A DNA stretch of 64,000 bases from Calycina herbarum (Eukaryota; Ascomycota; Leotiomycetes; Helotiales; Pezizellaceae). The position numbers were made by a program, and so were the translations under genes. The stretch covers positions 62,001 to 126,000 of the forward strand of contig LLEY01000143.1 in the NCBI GenBank assembly GCA_001414485.1, in the 5' to 3' direction. Below the pieces are notes generated by a model that searched no databases, was not told the DNA's origin, and saw only the letters and a list, made by a program, of their open reading frames with translations. The number at the start of each line of letters is the position of its first letter. Position 1 is the first letter of the stretch. Of this stretch, positions 12,721 through 27,700 are shown piece by piece.

Positions 12721-15700
12721 TAATCTTCTCTACTAATACTACAGGGGTTTAATAAAGTAATCTGCTATACTATATTTTAGAGCTTAACAGGTAATTTAGG
12801 AAATAGAATAAAGCTGCGAAGTATAACGAATAGAAGACGTAGCATAGTTTGAACTTATAGTATATTCCTAATACTGACTTTCTTTTATAGGTAAACAACG
12901 TTTAGATAATATAAGAGAGCCGAAGTCGACCCCTAGATATAGGAGGGTGCTGGATATAGTAATGTAGGGTCGACTCTTTATTTAGATTATAAAACAACTA
13001 GTTAGATACGAAGCGGATCTTTAATATCAAGGATATATTTCCAGTCTATTATCGACTATAACTGCTTAAGCGCGAACATATATAATATCCCTGCTATATA
13101 TAGTAATAGAAAGCAGGTCACATTTGAATCACTTATATAAAGCCTTAAATTAATATAACGTCCGTTCCTATATAGGGAAAACCTAGCGTATTAGAAAATT
13201 AGATAAATTAAGTTATTATATAAATAGGATAGTATAATAAGTTAAACCTATTACTAACTTAAAATATAAAAACTTTTTATTATAGTTGATTTAAAGAGGA
13301 TGTTATAGAGAAGATCCGCGATCCTTATAATTTTATTAGTAGTTTTCAGTATACCTAGGTTTTCCGCTATTTAGAGACAGACGTTAATAGAGCTGTAAAA
13401 TCAAAAATCTAATTCAAACTTAGCTAAAATAGTATAGCTCTTATAAACTAGTTTAATTTTATAATCAAATACCTAGTATTAGATACTATAAATCCAATGC
13501 TAAAATAACTTAATAACAATTCCAACTACGATTTAAGACAGCTTTATAAGAACAGGGCCTGCTAATATAGTAAGAGCTAGATTATTAATATTATTAGAGT
13601 ATTACGTTGTTACTGTAGCAAACGCTATACTATTTATTCCTTATAGTACTAGTGCTATTCCTTTCCCTTTCACGGTGATATTCAGCGGTGTATATACTAG
13701 CACATTTAACTGGTTAACCTACCCGACTAGTAATTGCTTACTGGCCTTAATAACAAACGTCATTTGTATAGGGTCCTAAGTAAATTCTTAAAAGGACTCG
13801 GTTACTATAGAATTTGTAGATATAGTTAAGGTTAGGAGAATAGGTAACGGGACTTCAATAGAGTAAGATCTAGGCATAATAAAAGACAGAGCGAGGTTAT
13901 ATACCTATATATTACTAATACCTGTATTAAACGGAGCTGGGTTAGGTACTCTACCCTCGATATACTAAAAGAATACGTCGTAGCGAGACTCAACTGTGAG
14001 TATTAATAATACCGATTTAACTAGCAGGGGATCCGTAAATGCGAGACGCTTAGTAAGGTCAATAGTGGCGCCGATGCCTACTAAGGTAATAATGTCGGCA
14101 AGCTTAAAAAATTACTCTATAGAGTTAACTAGGAAGGAGTAATTATAAGGCGGGATAGGAACCTCGTTATTAGCTTTAAGAAGGTCGATGATTATTATAA
14201 TATAGACCTTTTCTTACTATATAGATATCAGTTAGTGTTCTAGGAATAGGAAGTGCTCTACTTATAGCAGCAATTTTGTTTATAATCTCGATAGTATCGT
14301 TTAGATAACTATTAGTACCCTACGTTATAATATTCGATAAACCACTTAAGAAGTAGGAAAACTCTAAGTTTTCGAGGAAGAGTGCTAATTAAAGATCCTT
14401 AACAGCAGCGGGAGATAATAATAGTAGCCTGAAACTATTTAGTAGACCACCCCCTGCTATATTTATAACGTTGGAGCAGAGGGGGCCAGCGGCTATAAGG
14501 CTGATAGCGATAGAAGATACGCAAATAAGAGCCTTTATATCGACGAAAGAGCGTATAATTATAATAGTAATAAAATAAAAAGGACGAAACTTGTAATTAG
14601 AGGTATAGAAGAGTAGTATATCGCCTAGCTTTATCGACATCTTCTAGCGGTACAGCAGAGGCCTATTCTGGCTCCTAAAGGATATATTTCTAGCGAAAGC
14701 TAATAATAAAAGGGGGAGTCTATTTAGGCTCTTATTAAGCGACTAGACCGAGCACCTAGGTAAGTCTAACTCTAAAGAGCGGATCCTAGTAAGATAGGCC
14801 TATAAATAGATCCTGTACTAGCCAGCTACCTATATCGGCTATAACTGTCTAGCTTGCTTCTAATAACTAGAAATTAATCTGCCCTAGAACTTCTCTCGAA
14901 AGTAAGTTAATTCTAAGAAATTTTCTCTATTATCTTAAACTAGCAAGTGTTCTAGCTATAGAATAGTAACCTACTACTGCTAAAATGCTTCTAGGCTGTG
15001 GGATTATAGTCGTAGGGCTAAGGAAATCGTATAGTAGACCAGGGCCGAAAGTATACTATGGTTTTACTATAAAGTTACGATAGCTGAAATTTATATCCCG
15101 CGGGAAGACATTAAGCGTAGCACCCGACGGCGACTTATCTTCCGAAGAGCCTCTTCCCAGCTATATTAATAATAAAAGCAGCCTCGACGGGTTGCCTGAG
15201 GCACTCGCATCGTTCGACCTGTATAAATTCAATCCTAGCGAATTTATTAAGCGATTCTATACTAGGAGGTCCTGCGACAGATCTTCTCAAAGACGATCTA
15301 GTACTCTATTAGTAGAAACTATAGCAGAAGAAAAGTCTTATAAAGGCAGCGAAACTACGAATAAGGAATAAAGATAGTCAACTAAGTTACTATTATCGAA
15401 GAATAAGTCGCTTTTAGTAAGGACTTATGAAATTGTTATTAGCTTTGAACCCGATGTAATTAGGCCTTATATTATTCTATTAGGTTTGGAAAGGTATAGG
15501 GTAACGTAAGTTATAGAGAATTGATCTCCTTTATAGAGGTAGGCTAGCTAGGTCTATATATAAAGAGTAAATGCTAACAAAAGGAGAGTATTACGCTATA
15601 GTAGCGTTTTAAACAGGTGATATAAAACGAGTAATTAATATCAGTTATTATATAAATGATTAAAATAGTAGATAAAACAGTAGATCAGTATAGTAAATCA

Positions 15701-18700
15701 AACAGTAGATTAGTATAGAGTTTAAGAACAAGGAAGGTTAGGTGATGTTATAAATCCAGTATAATATAGTAAATCCAGCGTAACATGTTCTTACCTTTTA
15801 GTCTTCTTATACCGACCCTTCTCCTTTCCTTGTACTTCTAAATTCTATATATAATATATAGTTCTACTTTTTCCTGTATATGCCTAGTAGGGAACAAACT
15901 TTGCACAGATACTAGAAGTATTACTCTAAGAAGATCCGAAGAAGAGAATGTCAGTTGTAGATCTAGCGAAAGATAAGTGGTTAATAAACGTTTAAAACTC
16001 CGAGAAGCAGGTGGAATAAATAATAGAGTATATAATTTATTTAGCCGCTGATTGGCCTTGCTAAGTTATAATCATATATTGCTTCTACCAGCTTTGCTTT
16101 AGTAGTAACATATATATCTAGTAATTCGTTTCTTTTACTACCGTAGCTAGAGGCTGCCTCTTTCCCCTTCAGTATTTGTCTTATCTCTCAAATAAACCAC
16201 TTCTAATATCACTGTCTATCTTCTTATTATCTACCCAACTTCTAGTCTATTTTACTAAAAACTTCACCTACCTGCTTCCTATAAATCGTCTTTATAGCAA
16301 GCGTAAGAAAATGTAGGTATTAATATATATAATATAAGCTATAATATATATTATAAGGAAAAATTAACATTTGCTCTAAATCTATTATCTATTATTTTCT
16401 TCTAGAAGAATTTATATAGGAGCTTTCTTATTGCTCGCACTCCTTATAGTATCTCCTATCAGTTCTTGATTATATTTTTTTTTAAGAGATTCTTTTATTT
16501 CAAGAGTTACTAAATAATTTATATTAGGCTTAAACGACGTCTTAGATAGATGACGTTAGAGTAGGATAGTTAAGGTATATCTAATAGCTATACTTGCCTA
16601 GACGAAAGTCCTCTAAATCATATTACCTAATAGTCTGAACACACGAGCTCGTCTGCCCGCTGTTAGACGCTTATAAGCCGATCCCGCTCCCTGTTATTCC
16701 TGTCGATCTTAAAGGCTATAATTGGAAAGAGGTAGGAAAATTACTTAAGCACTCTTATCTCTATTAGACGATTTAGAGGCCCGATACAGCTCTATCCTTA
16801 TCCTAGATATAATTAGAATTTAGTAAGGGAGCTAGATAGGGTACCTAAGTTTAGACTAAGAAGTTTCTACCCTATGTCCTTATACCTATAAACTCAAACT
16901 ATCTAACTAAGGTATCGGGTCTCGATAATTAGTATATAGAAAGAGGTATAGACGCGCTAGGTTGTTCACTTAGAAGTGAACTCGTTACTTAGATCAAAGA
17001 TGTTAAATAAGATAATAAGATTAATAAACTAAGTTAAGCACGAAGCTCCTATCTAATAGCAGATATATTAGTCTTATATATGAGTTGTTTTTGTGGAGTA
17101 GTAGAAGCTTACGTAAGCATCAGCTTTCCTTAGGCAGCACATAAGCAAGGGAAAGTCTGTACCTTGGCTATAGTATCACCTATTCCAAAAACGACGGTTT
17201 TTACGATTTCCATCCCTCCTACCCTGTAATTAACCCGAGCGGGGGACCGAATGGGATATGGAGAGCCTTAGGATCTGGCAGAGCGGGAGCTGGTAGCTCT
17301 GGACGCTGATAGGAGGATGTAAGGCTTATTTACCGGGGTTCGTTGTGATTTATTTACATCCTACTGTATCCGGCAGGTAACGCTCTATGGATTAGCTTTT
17401 GTAAATATATTACTATTGCTCCTTACGGAGCGGCATACAAATACTCGCTCCTGATTCGTCGAAGGCTTTGCGAATAGCCTCAGGAGCGAGCGTTTAAGAG
17501 CGTACAGGGGTATAATATAATATACTTATCTAGGTCTTATTTACAGCGCGATTGGGGGCTAACCGTGTTAGCCCCAGAGGTATTATATATGACGAACACT
17601 TATATAAAACGCCGTCTAGACTAACTATATCACGTGTACACGTGATTCGTAACACTTTACACCTGTCTCTTAGGTGAGATCAGATATATAACTAATGAGA
17701 TATACTTTATAGCTAGTAGAACGGGTCACTTTACTTCCGTTGATATAAGTGGCAATTTAAGCAAGCCTAGCAGCGTAATCTTAAAGATTTATAATAAATA
17801 GAAGGCAGTAAAGATTTCAACTTTTCTACTACTAAAGACCCTAACAGAGAATGCTACTACCTAACTAGACTATGTGGTTTAAACTATATTTTTCTAAGCT
17901 AAGACTTACCTTAAATCGCGCCTAGCGACTCTCTTACCAACAGTCTCTTCACCCGCTGAACCATCCTCTGGATTAGGCTCTAGAATAGAGGGGTCCGCTT
18001 CTGAATTCGTCTATAAATCAGGGCGCCCCTTAGACATAGAAGCTGGGAGATTATCTATGTCGATATCCTATTCCGGAATTAAAAGTATTGTGTTTATGCT
18101 ATCTATAGTAACATCCTTAAAACACGTTTAAGGTGTTAGTATACGGAAGCTTATATCGAACATATAAATCTGTTTTCTCTTATACTTTATCGCTACCCGA
18201 CTAACCTCTGATAGGTCGGAAGGATCAACTAAAAGAGTATATATAACCTTCCAAACGCCGCGGTCACGGGTCTTATATTCTATGTAAACCCTTAGAAGGT
18301 CTGGTCCCTGGCTACTCGAGTGTCTTATAGTCTATAGATATATAAGCTTAGCTATAAATAAAAGAGAACTTAACCCCTTACCTACGGCTCTACAGCCTGA
18401 ATCTGTTCTTCGGACTTAGTAACATGATCTGGTACCTTATCTAAGGCAGATATTAAGTTGTTATTATTAGTAACTGAAGAAACCGTGCTAGGCTGTGTAC
18501 CGTAGGTGAGATTTCCGACGACTTCTTAGTCTGCCGTGGTTTAACGTTCGTTCGCCGTAGGCTAGGGTGATCGACCTTGTATAAGTTCTTAAGGCTCGGC
18601 GTCTCTAAGGGTCTCAAGTGCGAACTAAGTAATTGGCCTTTCTCTCCTTTTCGCACCTAAACCTCTTCAAACGACGCTTTGGCTTCTTAGCGTCTTAGAT

Positions 18701-21700
18701 CCCTCCTGCTAGTTCTTACCGGGTTTCTTTTACTTAGGCCTGTCTTTCTATTACTTAACAAGATTCTCTACCAGTCTCTCCTGCTCTTCCTATATAACTC
18801 GCTCTTATTCTTCTCTTGCTAATCGTTCTTTCTCGGCACGGTCTTGTTCCTCTCTTACAAGTCTTTCTTATTCTTCTCTCACGAGTCTTTCTTATTCTCT
18901 CGCTAATTGCTCTTGTCCCTCTCTTACAAGTCTTTCTTGTTCCTCTCTTACGAGTCTTTCTTTTTCTTCTCTCGCGAGTCTTTCTTCTTCTCTCGCTAAT
19001 CGCTCTTGTTCTTTTCTCACGAGTCTTTCTTATTCTCTCGCTAATCGCTCTTATCCCTCTCTTACAAGTCTTTCTTATTCTTTTCTCACGAGTCTTTCTT
19101 ATTCTCTCGCTAATCGCTCTTGTCCCTCTTTTGCAAGTCTTTCTTGTTCTTCTCTCGCGAGTCTTTCTTCTTCTCTCGCTAATCGCTCTTGTCCCTCTTT
19201 TATAAGTCTTTCTTATTCATCTCTTGCGAGTCTTTCTTTTTCTTCTTTCGCGAGTCTTTCTTCTTCTCTCGCTAATCGCTCTTATTCTTTTCTCACGAGT
19301 CTTTCTTGTTCTCTCGCTAATCGCTCTTGTCCCTCTCTTGCAAGTCTTTCTTGTTCTTCTCTCACGAGTTTTTCTTATTCTCTCGCTAATCGCTCTTGTC
19401 CCTCTCTTGTAAGTCTTTCTTATTCCTCTCTTACGAGTCTTTCTTTTTCTTCTCTCGCGAGTCTTTCTTCTTCTCTCGCTAATCGCTCTTGTTCTTTTCT
19501 CACGAGTCTTTCTTATTCTCTCGCTAATCGCTCTTGTCCCTCTCTTACAAGTCTTTCTTGTTCTTTTCTCACGAGTCTTTCTTGTTCTCTCGCTAATCGC
19601 TCTTGTCCCTCTCTTGCAAGTCTTTCTTGTTCTTCTCTCGCAAGTCTTTCTTATTCTTCTCTCACGAGTCTTTCTTATTCTTCTCTTATAAGTCTTTCTT
19701 CTTCTCTCGCTAATCGCTCTTGTCCCTCTCTTGTAAGTCTTTCTTATTCTTCTCTTATAAGTCTTTCTTTTTCTTCTCTCGTAAGTCTTTCTTCTTCTCT
19801 CGCTAATCGCTCTTGTCCCTCTCTTACGAGTCTTTCTTATTCTTCTCTCGCGAGTCTTTCTTCTTCTCTCGCTAATCGCTCTTATCCCTCTCTTATAAGT
19901 CTTTCTTGTTCCTCCCTTGCGAGTCTCTCTTGCTCATTCTATACAAGCCGCTCCTGCTCCTCTCTTCCTTAATCGTCTCCTAGAGGAGCTGAAATTAGAG
20001 AATCCAATAGCGACATCTCTATAGGAGAGCGAGGAGTGGGGCGACTCGGCTTACTGAAAAATGCAAGGTATATAGACCTACGGATAAAGAAAGATAACAT
20101 CTTATCGAATTATTCCTCGTCGGTATTATATAACTTATCTAAGAAAAGGGACAATTTGTCTCGTTCGTAGTCTTTTGTATATAGAATCCCATATCTTTTC
20201 AGTAGTCCGTCAGAATAGTCTATCTCGATAGCAGCTCTCGCCTAATCTACTGTTACTAGCTAGGCCGTAGAGAAAAAACCTACTATTTGCTATACGTAGT
20301 TCTTAAACGCTGCTTTAATATATTTATAGCAGTCTGGTTTCTAAGCCTTCAGTAGTATACTACGAGCAATCTCTCTATCAGCTAACTGCTGGATTAGGCT
20401 GTGAATCGGCTTAGACTCATATCCTAGCCGGTAGGCAAGAGTAGTAAACTTATATAAGACAACCTTATCCGCCTTCTTAATAATAGGCTTTGCTGACAAG
20501 TTCTTCCTCTTCGGCTCTAAGGGCATTTATAGGTTGTTACGTATTATATATATCTATATTTATCGTTGTCTAAGGTCTACCTGTTCTACTACACTCCTAG
20601 ACCGGAATACGTCGGAGGACTCTGATTCTTAGATTAAGCACTGACCAGCTCTATAGTTCGTATCAGAGAATATATCTTCTAGGGCAGAGGAGACTGTACC
20701 CCGAGGCAAGAGCGGGACCAAGCGTTTTATATAGTCGGCGACGTTTTTAAAGTAGTTAATATTCTTAAAGAAGCTAAAGAGAGAAGGGATTAAATAGTTA
20801 ACAGAGGCGGAAAGTACTCTACTCTATATATATTCGCGCTCTTGCTTGTTAAAAGCGCTAAAGATCTTACTATTTTATACTTTGCTATATAGATCCTAGA
20901 AATCTACTCTACAGGCTCCTGGTGTAGTAAGCTCTAGGGATTTTACTATAGTTCGGTCTACTTTCTATATTACCTCTCTGTCTCCTCGGAAGATCTTAGT
21001 CTAGAAATCTCGAATATTATCTAAATAGTAGAGATTTTCCTATTTAGTATAGTTAGTACTTCGAAATATACGCAGATATAGAGCTTACCTTATAGTATCT
21101 CATAGCTAAAATTTTATACGTTATACTAAGCCTTATCCCCTCTACTAGTCTAGGGACGTCGAGTTAAACATCGAATGCCGCCCTATAATCTATATAGCGG
21201 AAAACCTATTCAAGGTTCTCCTTCTTATAGTTCGATATAGTAGCTAAAAGAGCCTACTATCGTTTCTCAAAATATAGATTCCCCGCTCCCCGATATCCTT
21301 AGTATTCACGGATTTTACTATAGATCTCGCCATCGTCGGGTTCTTTCTTAGCCGAGTACTCTTCGATTAGAGTCGTCTTTAATTCTAGGGTAAGATTAAG
21401 ATATAGGTCTACCGTCTAATACCTATTCTCTAGGGGAAGAACTTAGGCTGCCGCCAGCACTCGGTGGCGCCCGTAGAGGCACTCTAACCGATAACCAGGT
21501 AGAAAATCTAACTTTTAATAGTTATTACGTATATTATTAAGGAGCCGCTTAGCGGATGTTCTAGAAGCTTCTATTACAGCCTCTAGCTCTAGCTAGCTGA
21601 TAACGGCTAGAATATAATAACGAAGGTCTAGTCGACGATAACTATTTTCTTCCTAAAACAAATTACTTAGCCTCTTAACATTCTTCTTATCTAGCTCTCT

Positions 21701-24700
21701 TGATTCTTTATATAGAAAATAAAGCACGTCGAGTTTGATATAAGCTATACCTCTGTACTTAATACTCTTCTCCGCCTCTTATCTTCGCTCCTGTTCTATA
21801 AATCGTACACGCTATATATCGAGATAAGTGATATATAAGATCTTATTCTTTCCTAGGAGGATAGGGCTTACTTACTACTTATTACTTCTTAGTAGCTCGT
21901 CTCTGATGCTACTTCCTATCGAAGTTGATATTCGCTGCTATAAATAGCAACGGGAGCCTATTCTAGCTCCCGTCGGTCTTACGTCTAGGCCTCGAGCTTC
22001 CTTATAAGAGGTGTAAGTCGAAACCTGCTCTCTTACCTGTTTTCTTAGCTAACGACATCTTCAGGCCTATCTCGTCATATCGCGTACCCTTAGAATAACT
22101 TCTAAACCCGACAAACGCCGTACACAGATCTTCTTTAACACGTTAGAGAGACCTTAGCTACATCTATAATCTAGGAGAGTCACGGAGCAGGCAAGTACTA
22201 GTGATCGCACCGCTATAGAGAGGCCGGCTAGGGAGAGAACCCCGCTTCTAGAGGCCATCGATCCCGAGTCAGGCCTAGTGCGTCTCAGGCTTCCAGAAGC
22301 CGCTAACTCTGGAGTTAGAGTATATAAATATATAATAACAAAAGAGGAGTCTCTGTAGAAGAGCTACGAGAAGATCTATCAGTTGTAGCTTAGCATCGGC
22401 AATCGTGTCACCGTAGCAGAGCGTAAGAGCCCCCTATTTAATATCGTTATATTTAGAAGCTTCTCAGGGTTATATACTGAGGATAAGCTTTATATACTAT
22501 AACAAATCCGCTACGCCAATTTCGTCTCAGTCGTCGAGGCTTTTAAATTTAAGCAATCGCTATACGTCGTTTTCGAGTATATACCCCTTTCTCTTTAGTA
22601 TATCGCCGGCAACCCCTATATAAACGAACTTCGATTAGCTTTAATACTTAGACAGGTAAGTTTAGGCGGAGTAATAAACATATAATAATTGCTAACTCTA
22701 GTAGGTACTTAAGAGCCTTGCCTACCTAGCGTCGAAAGAATTAGAACATAGCTTATTAACTTATTTAAGTATTCTTATTTACCTTAATAGAGATGTTAAA
22801 ATTGGTTAGTAATACTCCTTCTCTTAAGAGTTGAATTATTAACCTAAAATAATAGTATACTAAGAATGCTATTATACCTGCCTTATAGAAAGCACTAAAC
22901 CTTACGATATAAGAGCACTAAGCGTTATTACTATAGAGTTGATGTAAGGGTATGCTAAGGACGACGGAGCTATCGGTGTAGACGATCTGCATCGTTGGCC
23001 TGAAGGCTCCGATGCCGTCGGCTTCCTCTTAGAGACAACATCTGCTAGTTCAGTAGACGAGTTAATAAAGGTAAGTTGAAGGCCTAACTTCTACGTTATA
23101 ATCTAACATTTTCTAGCACTTGCTAATACAACTTCCCTAGCGAAAAGAAAAGCTTAGAGGCCTAGTGTCTCTCGCTAACCTCTAGGCGCGCAGAGACTAT
23201 AAGTATATACTAAGTTAGGTGGTTTTCATAGAAGCGTATAATGTTATAAGCACACTTTGAGCCTTAGTAAGCTATTTATCCGTGCTAGAGTAGCGTAGTA
23301 ATTACTATTCTAAATGAATTTACTATGGCTTTTAAAGCAGCGGTATCTATAAAGCTTAGTATTTTACTGTTTATTTCCGGCTCTAAGGGGACCGTTTCTG
23401 TCCCCTACCTCTCTTTGATTTCAGGGGACCTGTTCTACCTCCCTCCTATTTTTAGCTCTAGGGTCTATCTCTGACGCTTGTCTAATTTCTATATACATTC
23501 CCTCCGTTATCTTAGCCTCTTTATATGATTCCTTTCGCCTCTTCTACTCATTCCTTATATATATCCTATACTCGCTTTACGATAGAGATTATTCTAGCGT
23601 TTAGTATCGCCGTCGGCAGCGTCTTCCTTTCCCTCGTACTATTTAAGCTACGCTACTATATTAGGCATTTTATTAAAGTCTTTTTGCTTTAGACGAATAA
23701 GCATTTTGTTTATCCGCTGCTTCTTCGCCGTCATCGATACCTAGGTCTGTAGAGTCAAGCCAATGTTTTTTTATAATCTGTTTACTTCAGAGTAATTTTT
23801 TTCTACCTTAAATATGAAGTATCGGCTGTACGGAAGGCTGGTCTGCGGGCCGCAAATCTCTTATTAATCCACCTCGTCCCGCTTCTTTTTAGCCCTTCTT
23901 TTAACGTTCTAGGAGATCTTCTCAGCATCTCCTTACGTATGTTCTGAAAATTCCACTACTTAGTAGAGGTAATGTCGTTCGTCCTTCTAGTCTTCTACGT
24001 AATTACAGCTGTGCCAAATCAGAATACTTTCTCTATACACGTACTAGAGAATCTATAGAGAGTAGTTGTAAGCTTTAATCAGTCCTACTATATATTAGCT
24101 ATATCTAACTTTATATAGGGAGCATCGTTGCTATGTCTTCTTATACTCTCTCTGCCTCTTCTCCGAGCGCTCTCGTACGAAATCTTTCTCTGTATATATT
24201 AAGCATTAGTAGTACTGTCTATCTATTCTATTTAGCAGTACTTGGTATCGGCGCCGCACCTTCCCCGCTTATATGTCTACATCTTTATAGGAATATTCCT
24301 TTCTACGTTTCTCTACTAGTATAGATTCATTATCTAGCGAAACATAGGTATAGATGGTTTTCCTAAAGCTTCTATTAGTAATATTAACGACATAGTTAAG
24401 ATCTATTTAACTTTGTCTCAACTGCTGGAAGTTAAAGCGGGATAGTACGTTGAACTATAGGTCCTAGTAAATTTCTAGTCCTTTTAGCAAAGCTATCCCT
24501 TCGTTATAACATCCTGGTCCGAGAGACTGTAAAGCGCTTTGGATCTGTTTATAGAGCCTCGCTAAGGCTTTACTTAAAAACTCCTATAATATAGTAAGTC
24601 TAATTATTCGCTCTGCCTGGCTTTGTTCAGTAGGCTACACGGTACTAGCGCGCCAGTAGGCGATTACAAGACCGTCCTTATAGTAGCGAGTAGCTTTGGC

Positions 24701-27700
24701 ATAGCCGCGTAGCTACCTTACCTAAGGCAGCTAATATATGAGTATAATGCCTGTAAAACGCGCACTCGCCGCATTTATTTAGTATAGCAGTTGGAGACTC
24801 TAAGTAAGTTGGAATTAGATCGGATTATAAATTTAGGCTGACCTTGAATAGATCTTAGGATTATAGTATAGTCTTTACTTAACAACGCCTTAGATAACGA
24901 CACTCTAGATAAAGGCTATGTTAGTTACCCCTACCTCTGGGAACCCTATTAATCTTCTAACTTAGATTAGATTCTTAGTATCTTAATTTATATTGAATTA
25001 GGAAAGGGGGACCTAGTACCTTTTAGTCGACGTGCTATAGTATATAGTGGTACCGCCGATCTAACAACGGTTCTTCGAGAAGAAGCAGCAGGAAAATTCA
25101 TTATAAAAGTGTAAGACGAGACGGGAGAGCAGAGGGGAATGTTAGTGATAGATAAGTTGTCTTTTCTTACTAAATCATTTTTATTTCGCTGACTAGTTTT
25201 AGTGTCAGGAACCGGCCAGCTAAGAGATCAACTGCGGGATAATATACGTGAGTACTTAGATAATAAGGTAAGCCTATAGGAGTTGGAATACCAGCTAGTA
25301 GTAATCTTATAGGAATGGGACTGCTAGTCGGCGTGATTGCGAGACCTATTTACGGAAGAATATATAGAGTAAGCGGTAGGTTACGTCTAGTATTTAGATT
25401 AAAGTAGTATAATATTTATTTGCCTCTAATTTTCCTCTCTATATATATGAAAAGCCTATATAAGGACTACTTACTCTCTTCTTATAATAGGTACGAAGCT
25501 TGATATTATATACGCGTATATATAAGTAGTTATACTATAAGACTCACTATTAGCCTTTCTTGTTCTCTTTACCTTACTTTTCAACCTTTAAAGTTCTTTA
25601 GAGTAGGAAGACTTTTTCCGTTCTAGATAGTCTATATAAATCTAGTTACAACGAATTTCCTGCTCTTATTACTACGTCTACGACTCCTATTAGAGTATTA
25701 CTTCTAAGATAAGTATCTTAGAACATTATTTCTCTTAGGACCCTAAGACTCTTAGTAGAATTCTCCTATGATATCTACGGCCCTGAGAGTATTATCCTAA
25801 GAGCTATAGGATCCTATAAGCTATAAAGTCCTAAGATAATTATCTTAGAAATACTATTCTAGGAGAAAAGTCCTAGGAGAAATCTCTTAAGAGATAACAG
25901 GTCCTGTGAAAATCAGCTTAAGAGAGCACGGCTCCTAAGATATTCCTCCTAGGAACCAAGCTCTCCCAAGAGCTATATAGTCCTAAGAATCTTATGAACT
26001 TAGAATGTTAAATAGGGAGCTTTAAAAAGATACGGCTCTTTGTACGTCATTCCTCTTCCTTTACACGAGATCGAGAATCGAATTTTCTCCCAGGAACTAA
26101 TTCCTAGGCTACTAGGCTAGTTAATTATAATACTGATTTCTGTAATATTAGACTTTTCTCTTATGCTTTGCCTCTATTCCTGGCTCTCTTAGCTCGATCT
26201 ATAAACTCTCAGCCATGGGCCTAGAAACAGGAAGCATCACTTAATAAATTAACCTGTTATATCTATTCTCTCTATTCCCAACCTAACCGTTCAGCCCTCT
26301 GCTCGTATTCCTAGATTATGAAAGATGTTAAGATAATGCTTTAGTAGGCACGTATCTTTATAAACAATTAAGCTATAGGGCAGACAGTATATAAGCAAGT
26401 TAGACGGGAGAGTAGGCTCTATTAAGAACTATAATCAGCTAAGGTGATCTGCTAATATAGTGTTCTATTTCAGATTAAACTACAATCACTTAAGTGCTAA
26501 TTTCTTCTAGGAACCGAATACGGCCCTAGGAAGCCCAGCCAGCATTTATATATAGGGATATAGCGAGCCAAAACCGGCCCTCTTCCCGAAATAGTATCAG
26601 CTAGAAATATTAAAAGGCGTGCTCTAGACTTGATAAATCTAACTATAATAAGCACCTTATCTACAACTATGCCTAGAACCATAGAACCATCTAACAAAGA
26701 TATTAACAACGATCCTCAGAAGCTATCTTCTACACACACACCCTATATAGCTAAATCTATCCAGGCGAACGAGGCACCAGCTTAGGACAACTTCCGGGCC
26801 GCACTTTTCTCATGGCTTACATTAGCTAGGTATATTATATTCCCTAGGATATTCACATCTCTTAAAGATTCACAGACTCTTGTAAACAGCAGTAGTAGAA
26901 GGGTTATTTAAGATATAATTAAAAATGTGCCACTCCTGGCCATCGCATCTGTCTACTTCCTTCTTAGAACAATTGGGACAAACTAGCTGTGGTGGACTTG
27001 GCAAGAGAATGCTGTTTAGCTGGTTAGACATATATTTTTGTAAGTTTCTCGCGACTGTCCTAAAATGAGTAGAGTACTAACTAGCTGATCTAAAGACCTA
27101 GCCTACTTTATTCGCTTGTCGGACTTATCACGACCCTTATTAACATCTACACTGCCTAAGGTAGGTACTGGTCAGTTACTGCTAAGATTACTATTATCAT
27201 TATTAGTTTATATATAGGAAATATGTCTATGTTATACTTGGTCTATAATAACTGGATTTTAGAGAAGATAAAAACACCTCGTGATAGAGCGCTTGCTCGG
27301 CAAAATCATACTTAATATAAGAGTTAGAACCCTTGATAGATGCTTAGGCCATGCTCTCGCTAAGCACTAACTAAGGCCTCCACTGCCAAGTGTTCTCTTC
27401 TAATCTATTCTTTTCTGTTCTACTCTTTTCTATTCTTTGTTAAGTAGGTTCCTAGAAGATTCTGGAAACTCTTGCTCTCTTTATATAAGGAGCAAGAGCT
27501 TATATATATATAGTCCTTATATACTTCTTAATTAAGTAAGAATAATAACTATTAAATAATAAAGGAACAAGTGGTCTGAAAATTATATAATATATTAAAT
27601 AGCATTTATTATAACGTCTATCTATACGTAACGAGAAACCACCCGTAGCGAGAAAAAAAAAAGAGTAAAAGGTTATACTCGGGTTACTTTTCAAATATAT